Part shown: positions 8,924-17,510 of the stretch, piece after piece | Numbering within the stretch: position 1 is the stretch's first letter | How the letters are laid out: every line of letters begins with the position of its first letter | Assembly: GCA_038235165.1 (NCBI GenBank) | Contig: JBBSUG010000001.1 | Coordinates: forward strand, 186,001 to 250,000 | Direction of reading: 5' to 3' | Length of the DNA stretch: 64,000 bases | Origin: GCA-002050365 sp038235165 | Lineage (GTDB): Bacteria; Acidobacteriota; Blastocatellia; Pyrinomonadales; Pyrinomonadaceae | Made by a program: the position numbers and the translations under genes | Notes under the pieces: generated by a model | Told to the model about the DNA's origin: nothing | The model's input: only the letters and a program-made list of their open reading frames with translations | Databases searched by the model: none

Positions 8924-8950
8924 ATAACAAAGATTGACATAGTTTGTTAT
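8924..8950 (+). promoter_or_regulatory. Inverted-repeat operator at the toxin-antitoxin promoter
   Basis: ATAACAAA (8924-8931) and TTTGTTAT (8943-8950) form a perfect 8-bp inverted repeat around the -35 box. This is the position expected for an autoregulatory site bound by the ribbon-helix-helix antitoxin encoded immediately downstream. Confidence 0.65.
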
Positions 8951-8962
8951 CTTGCATAATAT
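8934..8962 (+). promoter_or_regulatory. Promoter of the toxin-antitoxin operon
   Basis: TTGACA at 8934-8939, a 17-bp spacer and TAATAT at 8957-8962 give a near-consensus sigma70 promoter. It lies 26 bases before the antitoxin ATG, which has the ribosome binding site GAGGAG at 8970-8975. Confidence 0.75.
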
Positions 8963-8987
8963 TTTCAGCGAGGAGATTTTTAGAATT

Positions 8988-9278
8988 ATGAATGTATCAT
9001 TAACCCCCGAACTCGAAAATTTGGTCAACGAAAAAGTTAAATCCGGTCTGTATAATTCCGCCAGCGAAGTGATTCGTGAATCGCTGCGCCTGTTGCAGGA
9101 GCAAGATATGCTCAAAGAAATTCGCCGCAACGAACTGCGCCGCGAAATTATGCTCGGCGCGGAGCAGATTCGGAACGGCGAATTTACGGAAATTAAGTCA
9201 GCGGAAGAATTGGAATCGTTTACTGAACAATTAATTAGAGACGCACGTGAAAAATATGGAAAACAAGATTCAAAATAG
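8988..9278 (+). CDS. ParD-type ribbon-helix-helix antitoxin
   Basis: A 96-residue protein starting MNVSLTPELENLVNEKVKSG. It matches the ParD/CC2985 family: a beta strand and two helices (residues 1-45) for DNA binding and dimerisation, then a charged helical tail that would neutralise the toxin. The ATG at 8988 is preceded by a good GAGGAG site; an upstream in-frame start would lie inside the promoter and is rejected. It overlaps the toxin gene by 23 bases, typical of coupled type II pairs. Confidence 0.88.
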   Translation: MNVSLTPELENLVNEKVKSGLYNSASEVIRESLRLLQEQDMLKEIRRNELRREIMLGAEQIRNGEFTEIKSAEELESFTEQLIRDAREKYGKQDSK

Positions 9279-9591
9279 CTATCCGATTCTTAAATTCACC
9301 GCGTCTGCTCGAAGTGACATTGAGGAAACCTGGCGATATTTGGGCGAGTTTGGAGGCGAAACTGCCAAAAAAATGATTCAACAAATCGTCAAAAAATGCG
9401 AAGCTCTTTCGATGAATCCTAAAATTGGTCGTGAAAGGAATGACTTGATCGTCAATCTACGCCAACTTCCGTTCAAAAATTACAACATCTACTATTTTCA
9501 AACCGAATTCGGCGCGGAAATCTATCGCGTCCTGCACAGCTCAAGAGATAATGTTCAAGTCTTTGACGATGTAATTGACGAAACCAAATAA
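9256..9591 (+). CDS. RelE/ParE-family toxin
   Basis: A 111-residue ParE/RelE-fold protein. Residues 9-40 (FTASARSDIEETWRYLGEFG) form the first two helices. The central GRERNDL, the FKNYNIYYF strand and the late EIYRVLHSSRD are the usual family landmarks. ParE members poison gyrase and RelE members cleave mRNA; the LHSSRD ending resembles the ParE branch, but this is not decisive. A GTG at 9247 could add three residues. It overlaps and follows its antitoxin. Confidence 0.88.
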   Translation: MENKIQNSYPILKFTASARSDIEETWRYLGEFGGETAKKMIQQIVKKCEALSMNPKIGRERNDLIVNLRQLPFKNYNIYYFQTEFGAEIYRVLHSSRDNVQVFDDVIDETK

Positions 9592-9595
9592 AATT

Positions 9596-10903
9596 ATGAA
9601 TCCAACAACAGAACAAAAATCAACCGTTTCAGATGCGGTCAGAAAACACAAAGAATTTCTCTTCCCGGCAGTCGCTACTTATTACGAAGAACCCGTCGCT
9701 TTAACACACGGCGAAGGCGAATACGTCTGGGATGAAAACGGCAATAAATATCTTGACTGTTTCGGCGGCGTTTTGACTGTCAGCGTCGGACACGCGAATC
9801 CGAAGATAAACGCGGCGGTCATCGAGCAAATCAATAAAATTTCGCACACTTCCGGGCTTTATGTGAATCAGCCGCAGTCGGATTTGGCGGAGAAATTGGC
9901 GGAAATCTCGCCGGGAGATTTGAAGAAATCTTTTTTCACTTCGAGCGGCACGGAAGCCGACGACACGGCAATTATGGCGGCGAAACTAGCGACCGGCAGA
10001 AATGAAATCGTCGTTTTGCGTCATAGTTATTCGGGGAGAAGCGCGACGGCACTTTCGGCGGTCGGGCAGGCTTCGTGGCGACCGCTTCCGGCGCAAGTCG
10101 CCGGAATGGTTCACGCCGCCGCGCCGTATTGTTACCGCTGTCCGTTCAAACTCGAATATCCGTCGTGCGGCGTGGCTTGCGCGACCGACATCGAAAATAT
10201 CATTCAAACGACAACGACCGGCGAAATCGCGGCTTTTATGGCTGAACCGATTCTCGGAGTCGGCGGTTTTATCGTGCCGCCGAAAGAATATTTTGAAATC
10301 GCTTACGGCATCGCCAGAAACTATGGCGGACTGTGCATCGCCGACGAAGTGCAGACGGCGTGGGGCAGAACAGGCGAAAAATGGTTCGGCATCGAGCAGT
10401 GGAATGTCGTCCCTGACATTATGACTTCGGCAAAAGGAATGGGCAACGGCGCACCAATCGGCTGGACGATTGCAACCGCCGAAGTCGCCGATAAATTTCC
10501 CGGCATCACGTTTGCCACCTTCGGCGGAAATCCCGTTTCGATGACCGCCGGACTCGCCGTTATCAAAATGATCGAAGAAGAAGATTTAAAAACCAATGCC
10601 AAGATCGTCGGCGCGTATTTGCGTGAAAAACTCGAAGAATTGCAGGCGAAATACAAAATTATCGGCGACGTGCGCGGAATGGGTTTGATGCAGGCAATCG
10701 AACTGGTCGTTGACCGCAAAACCAAACAGCCGAATCCGCAGGCAGTTTTGCGCGTGTTTGAAGAAACCAAAAAACAAGGCGTTCTGATCGGCAAAGGCGG
10801 ACTTTACGGCAATGTTATCAGAACGGGAATGATGCTCAATTCGACGAAGGATAATGTTGATGAAATGATTGCGGCTTTGGATAAAGGATTTGCTTCGTGC
10901 TGA
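9596..10903 (+). CDS. Class III pyridoxal-phosphate aminotransferase (AGXT2/GABA-aminotransferase-like)
   Basis: A 435-residue fold-type I aminotransferase of the class III group. Landmarks are the cofactor-contacting FTSSGTEADDTAI, the IADEVQTAWGRTG block with the PLP-stacking Asp, and SAKGMGNGAPIGW carrying the Schiff-base Lys. A short Cys-rich insert, PYCYRCPFKLEYPSC, is typical of the branch near alanine-glyoxylate aminotransferase 2. The exact amino donor cannot be assigned. The ATG at 9596 directly follows the toxin stop; a TTG at 9575 would overlap it. It could be read from the toxin-antitoxin transcript. Confidence 0.88.
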   Translation: MNPTTEQKSTVSDAVRKHKEFLFPAVATYYEEPVALTHGEGEYVWDENGNKYLDCFGGVLTVSVGHANPKINAAVIEQINKISHTSGLYVNQPQSDLAEKLAEISPGDLKKSFFTSSGTEADDTAIMAAKLATGRNEIVVLRHSYSGRSATALSAVGQASWRPLPAQVAGMVHAAAPYCYRCPFKLEYPSCGVACATDIENIIQTTTTGEIAAFMAEPILGVGGFIVPPKEYFEIAYGIARNYGGLCIADEVQTAWGRTGEKWFGIEQWNVVPDIMTSAKGMGNGAPIGWTIATAEVADKFPGITFATFGGNPVSMTAGLAVIKMIEEEDLKTNAKIVGAYLREKLEELQAKYKIIGDVRGMGLMQAIELVVDRKTKQPNPQAVLRVFEETKKQGVLIGKGGLYGNVIRTGMMLNSTKDNVDEMIAALDKGFASC

Positions 10904-10919
10904 TTAAAATTCAGAAAAA

Positions 10920-11900
10920 ATGAAAAAAATTATAATTTGCTTAAGTCTCGCGCTAATTTCCGCGATGACCGTTTTTGGTCAAAACGCTATGGAACAATTT
11001 CAAAAAACGGCGGAACTTTTTGTCACGGCTTATAACGAGAAAAATTATGGACAAATCGAACAGTAATTTAACGCGCGGATGAAAACGGCTGTTCCGCCGG
11101 AGAAACTCAAGACGTTTTTAGACGATTTACATGCCGGTTCGGGGAAGATGACAAAACTCGGCGCGCTGAATCTCAACGTGCCGACCGCAGTTTTTCCCGC
11201 TAATTTCGAGCGCGGAAATTGGGTTTTGTCAATTACTTTGGACACAGAAGGAAAAATTGCCGGTTTCCAAATCACCGCGCCGCCGACCGGCAAGCCGAAA
11301 AATACTTCGCGTAGCCGGACGAAATTGATTCTGCCTTTCAAGGGCGAATGGCTCGTCGTTTGGGGCGGGGACACGCCGGAACTGAATCAGCATCAGGACG
11401 CGCCGAATCAGCGTTTTGCTTTCGATATTTTGAAAGTTGGCGGAAACGGCAAAACACACGGCGGCGACGGGGCAAAAAACGAAGATTATTACGCTTTCGG
11501 ACAGGAAATTACTGCGCCCGCAGGCGGCGTTGTAACTTATGTCGTTGACGGGGTTCAAGACAATAAACCGGGCGAGGCAAACCGATTGTATGTTCCCGGA
11601 AATCTGGTCATTGTCAAACACGCTAACGACGAGTATTCGCTTTTCGCACATTTCAAACAAAATTCGATTCGTGTCAAAGTCGGCGATACAGTAACCACAG
11701 GACAAACAATCGGACTATGCGGGAATTCGGGAAATTCTTCAGAGCCGCATCTTCATTTTCAAATCCAAAACTCGTCGTTTTTTGAAGACGAAGCGAGTAT
11801 GAAAACTTTTTTTGAAAAAATTACGGTCACGCACAATGGCAAAATCGATGTAAAAACCAATTACTCGCCCGTCAAAGGCGACATTGTGAGACAAAACTAA
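10920..11900 (+). pseudogene. M23 peptidase gene with an N-terminal DUF3887-like domain, interrupted by an in-frame stop
   Basis: Reading from the ATG at 10920 gives a signal peptide (MKKIIICLSLALISAMTVFG) and the start of a DUF3887-like domain. It is then cut by TAA at codon 49 (11064-11066). The same frame continues without another stop to 11900, with the rest of that domain and an M23 (LytM) metallopeptidase domain including LFAHFK and the zinc-ligand motif HLHF. The residue normally giving the first zinc-ligand His (HxxxD) reads RFAFD. Restart at the ATG at 11079 would yield a 273-residue product lacking an export signal. A single C-to-T change (CAA to TAA) explains the break; a sequencing error is also possible. 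Confidence 0.75.
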
Positions 11901-12027
11901 AGATATAAAAACACTAATCAAAAACGGATAATAGTAACGGCGATTGACGATTGTCGCGCCTGTATTTCAATAAAAATCAAATAACCGTTGACTGCCGAAG
12001 AGATAGATAAATAATCGCATATAACAA

Positions 12028-13329
12028 ATGAAAAATACTCCATTTAATTCAAAATCGCCTGACGAACGCCCACCTTTTTGGTGGTTTCGATGGGTGCCGG
12101 CGATTATCGTTTCGATGATCGTGATCTATTTTCTGTATGTCGTCGGCAGCGTCGCGCTGATTCCCGTGCTGGCTTCGTTTGCGCTCGCCTATTTGCTCAA
12201 TCCGATTGTTTACCGGGCGCAGCAATACGGATTGTCGCGGACGGTTTCGGCGGTGGTCGCCATTTTGCTCGTGACGCTTGTGATCACCGGGTTTATGGCG
12301 TATGTCGTGCCGGATTTGTGGGCGGAAGGTTCAAAAGCGGGCGCGAAGATCGCGGAAAGTTTTACGCCGGAGAACGCCGCGCGGCAGAGGACGTTTTTGA
12401 AACGCTATTCGCCTGCGCTCGACAAAGTGGCGGGCGACAAAATCGAGAAATTTTTGAGTGAACCGCTCAATTTTTACAACGAAAACGTCTCGACCGCGAC
12501 GACCGTTGACGAAAAAGGCAACGTCAAAGCGACGGGCGGCGGCGGCGCGGCGTTGATGGCGATTCTCGGTTCGACATTTGATTTGATGCTCGTGCCGTTT
12601 TTCGTTTTTTATATTCTGATTGACTTTCAAAAGTGGCGCGATTCGCTGGAAAAACTGATTCCGCCGCGCTTTCGTCTGCCGTTCAGCAATTTGTTTGACG
12701 AATCCGGTCGAATTCTGGAATCGTATGTGCGCGGACAAATTTTAATCGGCTCGATTATGGCGGTCGGCTACGCCGTCGGATTTTATTTTCTCGGCGTTCC
12801 GGCGTGGTTGGGCATCGCGCTGATCGCCGGATTATTGAACGCCGTACCGTATGTCGGGACGATCAGCGGCGTGGTTCTCGCCTGCGGATTCAGTTACGCC
12901 GACGGCGGTAGTTTCGGGCATATCATTGCTATTCTCGGCGTATTCGTCGCCGTGCAGAGTTTGGAAGGCTACTATTTAACTCCGAAAATTCTCGGCGGCA
13001 GATTAAATTTGCATCCGATGGCGGTTTTTCTCGGCTTGCTCGTCGGCGGCAAACTGTTCGGTCTGCTCGGCATCATTTTGGCGATTCCGGTAATTGCCAT
13101 CGGCAAAGTATTTTTTAAATTTTTGCGCGAACTTTATCAGGATTCGTTTTTCTATCACAAAGGCGACGTTCATCCGCTCGATGCGCCGAGCGAAAACATC
13201 GAAGAACGCATCGCCGAAGCCGCCGACACGGTTCTCGCCGAACAGGAGAAAAAAGATGTGGAAGATGCGGAAAAATCAACAAAGAACGCAGTGGAAGAAA
13301 TGCCTTCGATAATCAACGAACCCGTTTAA
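12028..13329 (+). CDS. AI-2E family transporter
   Basis: A 433-residue integral membrane protein with about eight helices in the arrangement of the AI-2E/YdiK/PerM family. Two N-terminal helices are followed by a soluble, alpha-helical stretch (about 100-175) and then further helices from 180. The conserved GLLNAVPYVGTISG and the later LGGRLNLHPMAV region are present. The charged C-terminal tail (about 380-433) is rich in Glu and Lys. Some relatives export autoinducer-2 or act as sodium/proton antiporters, so the substrate is open. It appears monocistronic. Confidence 0.88.
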   Translation: MKNTPFNSKSPDERPPFWWFRWVPAIIVSMIVIYFLYVVGSVALIPVLASFALAYLLNPIVYRAQQYGLSRTVSAVVAILLVTLVITGFMAYVVPDLWAEGSKAGAKIAESFTPENAARQRTFLKRYSPALDKVAGDKIEKFLSEPLNFYNENVSTATTVDEKGNVKATGGGGAALMAILGSTFDLMLVPFFVFYILIDFQKWRDSLEKLIPPRFRLPFSNLFDESGRILESYVRGQILIGSIMAVGYAVGFYFLGVPAWLGIALIAGLLNAVPYVGTISGVVLACGFSYADGGSFGHIIAILGVFVAVQSLEGYYLTPKILGGRLNLHPMAVFLGLLVGGKLFGLLGIILAIPVIAIGKVFFKFLRELYQDSFFYHKGDVHPLDAPSENIEERIAEAADTVLAEQEKKDVEDAEKSTKNAVEEMPSIINEPV

Positions 13330-13622
13330 AAAGTTTATCTGCTAAACAAATACTGTGCTGCGGAATATCAAATTCTTTACTGTAAGTAATTAGTGCCAAA
13401 AGTGTAACATAGAGAGATAGAAGAGTTAAAAGAAATTTTAAATGACGATTTTGGCAGCGAACAAAGCAATCGGGAGCGAACGGATGGAAAAGTAGAATGA
13501 TCTTGATCGCTGCGGTCGCCACCAACGCAAAGGAATGAATTGGTCAAAGAGCGGCTCACGAAATTTAGCCGTCGTGACAGCTCATCTTAATCAAAGCACG
13601 AATTATTTACATTAACGCAAAA
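13330..13622. other. Spacer before the histidine operon, with a short gene remnant
   Basis: No intact gene is seen. From about 13496 to 13615 one forward frame is open and reads RKGMNWSKSGSRNLAVV and more. It could be the decayed end of a larger coding region, perhaps a transposase, but nothing upstream confirms this. No clear promoter or attenuator for the his operon was recognised. Confidence 0.3.
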
Positions 13623-14723
13623 ATGAAAAAAGTTTTATTTATAGACCGCGACGGAACGCTGATCTACGAACCAAAAGATTTTCAGATTGATAGTTTTGAA
13701 AAGCTGAAATTTCTGCCGAATGTCTTCAACTATCTCGGAAAAATAGCGCACGAACTTGATTACGAATTGGCGATGGTCACGAATCAGGATGGTTTAGGGA
13801 CGGATAGCTTTCCCGAAAACACATTTTATCCTGTGCAGAATTTTATTTTGCAAACGCTTGAAAATGAAGGGATTAAATTTACCGAAGTGTTCGTTGATAA
13901 AAGTTTCGAGCGCGAAAATTCGCCGAACCGCAAACCGAATACGGGAATGTTGACGAAGTATTTGAGCGGCGACTACGATTTGCCAAATTCGTTTGTCATC
14001 GGCGACCGCGCAGGCGATATGAAACTCGCGGAAAATCTCGGGGCGAAGGGAATTTTTATCAAAAATGCTAATTTTGAAACATACGATGAAAATATTTTCA
14101 TCGCTGAAAATTGGCGCGAAATTTACGAATTTTTGAAACTGCCGCCGCGCCGCGTTTCGCACGTCAGAAAAACAAAAGAGACCGAAATTTCTGTTGAATT
14201 AAATTTGGACGGCAGCGGCAAATCGGAAATTTCGACGGGCATTTCTTTTTTCGATCATATGTTGGAGCAGATTTCGCGGCACGGCAATATTGATTTGAAA
14301 ATTGCCGCGCACGGCGATCTGCACATTGACGAACATCACACGATTGAAGATGCGGCGATCACGCTCGGCGAAGCGTTTGCACTGGCTTTGCAGGACAAAC
14401 GCGGAATGGAACGCTACGGCTTTGCGCTGCCGATGGACGACTGTGCAGCGCAGGTTTTAATTGATTTCGGCGGGCGCAACTGGTGCGTTTGGGAGGCGGA
14501 ATTCAAACGCGAAACAGTCGGGAAAATGCCGACTGAAATGTTTTTTCACTTTTTCAAATCGTTCAGCGATAAAGCGCAGTGCAATTTGAATATTAAAGCC
14601 GATGGGACAAACGAACATCACAAAATCGAGGCGATTTTCAAGGCGTTTGCCAAAGCGATCAAAATGGCAGTCAAACGCGATGCGACGAGTGACGCGCTGC
14701 CTTCAACAAAGGGAAGTTTATAG
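13623..14723 (+). CDS. hisB: Bifunctional histidinol-phosphatase / imidazoleglycerol-phosphate dehydratase
   Basis: One 366-residue protein carries both HisB activities, steps 6 and 8 of histidine synthesis. Residues 1-165 are a HAD phosphatase with DRDGT at 8-12, a TNQDGLG segment and VIGDRAGD. Residues 175-366 are the dehydratase with FFDHMLEQISRHG, DEHHTIED and the second His-rich NEHHKIEA motif for manganese binding. The Cys/His zinc loop of the E. coli phosphatase is absent; the equivalent segment reads DKSFERENSPNRKP. It is first in a five-gene operon; hisG, hisD and hisC must be elsewhere. Confidence 0.95.
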   Translation: MKKVLFIDRDGTLIYEPKDFQIDSFEKLKFLPNVFNYLGKIAHELDYELAMVTNQDGLGTDSFPENTFYPVQNFILQTLENEGIKFTEVFVDKSFERENSPNRKPNTGMLTKYLSGDYDLPNSFVIGDRAGDMKLAENLGAKGIFIKNANFETYDENIFIAENWREIYEFLKLPPRRVSHVRKTKETEISVELNLDGSGKSEISTGISFFDHMLEQISRHGNIDLKIAAHGDLHIDEHHTIEDAAITLGEAFALALQDKRGMERYGFALPMDDCAAQVLIDFGGRNWCVWEAEFKRETVGKMPTEMFFHFFKSFSDKAQCNLNIKADGTNEHHKIEAIFKAFAKAIKMAVKRDATSDALPSTKGSL

Positions 14724-14776
14724 ATGTCGGATGCCGGATGTCAGTCAGAAAAAACTAACATCCGGCACCTGACATC
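14723..14776. repeat. Palindromic heptamer element between hisB and hisH
   Basis: Two 19-base arms (14723-14741 and 14758-14776) are inverted copies with about two mismatches, separated by 16 bases. Each arm is built from imperfect 7-bp units of the GATGCCG type. The left arm begins at the last base of the hisB stop codon. Confidence 0.8.
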
Positions 14777-14788
14777 TGACCTTTATTT

Positions 14789-15373
14789 ATGCGAGTTGCG
14801 ATAGTAAATTATAATGCCGGAAACGTCGAATCGGTGAAAAACGCTTTGAATCGGCTGAACATCGAGCCGATTTTGACGGATGATGCGGAAATTTTGATGT
14901 CCGCCGATAAAGTGGTTTTCCCCGGTGTCGGCGAAGCGTCGTCGGCAATGAATTATCTGCGCGAACGAAATTTGGACGCGGCGATCAAAAAAATGACGCA
15001 GCCGGTTTTGGGAATTTGTCTCGGAATGCAGCTTTTGTGCGATTATTCCGAAGAAAATGACACGCGGTGTTTGGGAATTCTGCCGTATAAAGTTCGCAAA
15101 TTCGAGTCGAAGAATTTGAAGATTCCGCAAATGGGCTGGAATAATATTTACAGTTTGAAAAGCGATTTGTTTGAGAGCATCGCGGAAAATACTTATGTTT
15201 ATTTCGTCCATAGTTTCTACGTCGAGATGGGCGCGGAAACGATTGCGGTGTGCGATTATGGGGTGCCGTTTTCGGCGGCAGTAAATTACAAAAACTTTTA
15301 TGCCGTGCAGTTCCACGCAGAAAAATCGGGTACGGTCGGCGAACAGATTCTGGAGAATTTTTTAAAGTTATGA
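14789..15373 (+). CDS. hisH: Imidazole glycerol phosphate synthase glutaminase subunit HisH
   Basis: HisH releases ammonia from glutamine for HisF. The 194-residue protein is a class I glutamine amidotransferase: VNYNAGNVESV at the start, an oxyanion strand near residue 50, the nucleophile Cys in GICLGMQLL (about residue 76) and the His/Glu pair in QFHAEKSGT near the end. It starts 65 bases after hisB, behind the palindromic element, and overlaps hisA by 4 bases (ATGA). Confidence 0.96.
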   Translation: MRVAIVNYNAGNVESVKNALNRLNIEPILTDDAEILMSADKVVFPGVGEASSAMNYLRERNLDAAIKKMTQPVLGICLGMQLLCDYSEENDTRCLGILPYKVRKFESKNLKIPQMGWNNIYSLKSDLFESIAENTYVYFVHSFYVEMGAETIAVCDYGVPFSAAVNYKNFYAVQFHAEKSGTVGEQILENFLKL

Positions 15374-16104
15374 TCGAAATAATTCCGGCGATTGATTTAA
15401 TTGACGGCAAATGCGTTCGTCTGAAACAGGGCGATTTCGCGCAGAAGAAAATTTACAGCGAAAGTCCTGTGGAAGTGGCGCGTGATTTTGCGTCGAAAGG
15501 TATCACGCGGCTGCACGTCGTTGATTTAGACGGCGCGAAACTGGGCAGGGTGACGAATTTGAAAGTTCTCGCGGAAATTGCCGCCGAAACTGATTTGAAA
15601 ATTGATTTCGGCGGCGGGATTAAAACGGACGACGACATTGAAGCAGTTTTCAACGCGGGCGCGAAAATTGCGAGCATCGGCAGCGTCGCCGTTAGGGAAC
15701 CGGAAAAGTTTTTCGGCTGGATGAAGAAATACGGCGGCGAAAAAATTCTGCTCGGTGCGGATGTCAAGGACGGGAAAATTGCGATTAACGGCTGGCAAAC
15801 GACGACCGAACTGGAAATTTTGCCATTTTTGAAAAGTTATTACGCGCAGGGCGTGACGAATGTTTTCGTGACGGATGTCAGCAAAGACGGACTTTTGGAA
15901 GGGACGGCGATTCAGCTTTACAAAGATATTCTAAAGCATCTGCCGCGTCTAAACTTGATTGCCAGCGGCGGCGTAAGTTCGATGGAAGAGGTCGCCGAAC
16001 TGGAAAAAATCGGTTGCGCGGGCGTAATTATCGGCAAGGCGATTTACGAAGACCGGATCAATTTGAGCAAAACCGGCGCGGGCGTTTATTTCGACAAAAA
16101 CTGA
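15370..16104 (+). CDS. hisA: Phosphoribosylformimino-AICAR ribotide isomerase HisA
   Basis: HisA opens the ribose ring of ProFAR to give PRFAR, the substrate of HisHF. The 244-residue TIM barrel shows the twin phosphate-binding motifs DFGGGIK and ASGGVSS, the catalytic Asp in IIPAIDLIDG and the second Asp in VTDVSKDG. The ATG at 15370 overlaps the hisH stop (ATGA). A longer open frame upstream lies inside hisH and is not used. Confidence 0.96.
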   Translation: MIEIIPAIDLIDGKCVRLKQGDFAQKKIYSESPVEVARDFASKGITRLHVVDLDGAKLGRVTNLKVLAEIAAETDLKIDFGGGIKTDDDIEAVFNAGAKIASIGSVAVREPEKFFGWMKKYGGEKILLGADVKDGKIAINGWQTTTELEILPFLKSYYAQGVTNVFVTDVSKDGLLEGTAIQLYKDILKHLPRLNLIASGGVSSMEEVAELEKIGCAGVIIGKAIYEDRINLSKTGAGVYFDKN

Positions 16105-16106
16105 AA

Positions 16107-16862
16107 ATGTTAGCCAAACGTATTATTCCGTGTCTTGATGTCAAAGATGGGCGCACGGTCAAAGGAACGAATTTTGTTAATCTGCGCGATGCGGGCGATG
16201 CGGTGGAACTCGCCGCGCTTTATTCGGAACAGGGCGCAGACGAACTCGTTTTTCTCGACATTACCGCGACGAACGAAAAGCGGCGGACGCTGGCGGAACT
16301 CGTCAAAAAAGTCGCCGCTAAAATCAATATCCCGTTCACCGTCGGCGGCGGCATCAATACCGTTGCCGACATCGAAATACTGCTCAACTCCGGTGCGGAC
16401 AAAGTTTCGATCAACACCTCCGCCGTCAAAAATCCGCACATTTTAAGCGATGCCGCCAAGAATTTCGGTTCGCAGTGTGTCGTGTTAGCGATTGATGCAA
16501 AGTTGGTCGGGAATGAATGGAAAGTTTTCTTAAACGGCGGGCGCGTTGAAACGGAATTTGAAGCAATAAGCTGGGCGAAGCGCGGCGTTGAACTGGGCGC
16601 GGGCGAAATTTTGCTGACTTCGATGAACGCCGACGGGACGAAAAAAGGTTTTGAAATCGAACTGACGCGTTGCGTTTCCGAAAGCGTTAATGTTCCCGTT
16701 ATCGCGTCGGGCGGTGCGGGTTGCGAGCAGGATTTTGTCGAAGTTTTCACGAAAGGACGCGCCGATGCCAGTCTCGCTGCGAGCATTTTTCATTTCCGGG
16801 AAATCGAAATTCCGCAGCTTAAAAGTTTTTTGAAAAAGCAAAATATTGAAGTGCGTTTATGA
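16107..16862 (+). CDS. hisF: Imidazole glycerol phosphate synthase cyclase subunit HisF
   Basis: HisF is the cyclase partner of HisH, producing imidazole glycerol phosphate and AICAR, which returns to purine synthesis. The 251-residue barrel contains IIPCLDVKDGRTVKG with the catalytic Asp, LDITATNEKR, TVGGGI and IASGGAG, and the second catalytic Asp in TSMNADGTKKG. It starts 2 bases after hisA and overlaps hisIE by 4 bases. Confidence 0.96.
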   Translation: MLAKRIIPCLDVKDGRTVKGTNFVNLRDAGDAVELAALYSEQGADELVFLDITATNEKRRTLAELVKKVAAKINIPFTVGGGINTVADIEILLNSGADKVSINTSAVKNPHILSDAAKNFGSQCVVLAIDAKLVGNEWKVFLNGGRVETEFEAISWAKRGVELGAGEILLTSMNADGTKKGFEIELTRCVSESVNVPVIASGGAGCEQDFVEVFTKGRADASLAASIFHFREIEIPQLKSFLKKQNIEVRL

Positions 16863-17452
16863 ATATTAATTACGAAAAATACGCTGACGGTTTAGTTCCC
16901 GCCGTCGTGCAGGATGCCGCGACGAATAAAGTTTTGATGCTCGGCTTTGTAAACGCCGAAGCGTTCGAACTGACGAAAAGCACCGGAAAAGTGACATTTT
17001 TCTCGCGCTCGCGCCAAAAATTATGGACGAAGGGCGAAACTAGCGGGAATTTTCTTGAACTAAAAGAAATTTTAATTGACTGCGACAACGACACGCTTTT
17101 GATCAAAGCAAATCCGGTTGGCGCGGTTTGTCATACGGGCGCGGACACTTGCTTTGAAGAAAAAAACGAAGCGGATAATTTCTTGTTTGAACTCGAAAAA
17201 ACAATTCTCGACCGAAAAAATAATCCGTCCGAAAATTCTTATACATCGGAACTTCTCGCCGGAGGAATCAACAAAGTCGCACAAAAGGTCGGCGAAGAAG
17301 CGGTTGAATTGGTTATTGAAGCAAAAGACGACAACGAAGAACTATTCAAAAACGAAGCCGCCGATCTGCTTTATCATTTTATAATTTTGCTTGCCGCCAA
17401 AAGTGTCAGTCTAAATGATGTTATCGAAGTTTTGGAAAAGCGTAAAAAATGA
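16859..17452 (+). CDS. hisI: Bifunctional phosphoribosyl-AMP cyclohydrolase / phosphoribosyl-ATP pyrophosphatase HisIE
   Basis: This fusion catalyses the second and third steps of histidine synthesis. Residues 1-108 are the cyclohydrolase with KLWTKGETSGN and the metal ligands in DCDNDTLL and GAVCHTGADTCF. Residues 110-197 are the pyrophosphatase, a MazG-like helical domain with KVGEEAVELVIEAK and NEAADLLYH. Its ATG overlaps the hisF stop, and the gene ends the operon at a strong terminator. Confidence 0.95.
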   Translation: MNINYEKYADGLVPAVVQDAATNKVLMLGFVNAEAFELTKSTGKVTFFSRSRQKLWTKGETSGNFLELKEILIDCDNDTLLIKANPVGAVCHTGADTCFEEKNEADNFLFELEKTILDRKNNPSENSYTSELLAGGINKVAQKVGEEAVELVIEAKDDNEELFKNEAADLLYHFIILLAAKSVSLNDVIEVLEKRKK

Positions 17453-17453
17453 A

Positions 17454-17493
17454 AAAAGGAGCGATGAATTTTAATAAATTCATCGCTCCTTTT
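17454..17493. terminator. Bidirectional terminator after the histidine operon
   Basis: Eighteen-base arms (17454-17471 and 17476-17493) pair perfectly around a TAAT loop. The A-tract and T-tract ends serve both the his operon and the convergent M16 peptidase gene. Confidence 0.92.
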
Positions 17494-17510
17494 TATATTA
17501 AAAAGCCGAA

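Noticed and set aside
14724..14788. Histidine attenuator
   Set aside because: It lies after hisB and not before it, codes no His-rich leader peptide, and consists of the same kind of short repeats as elsewhere.
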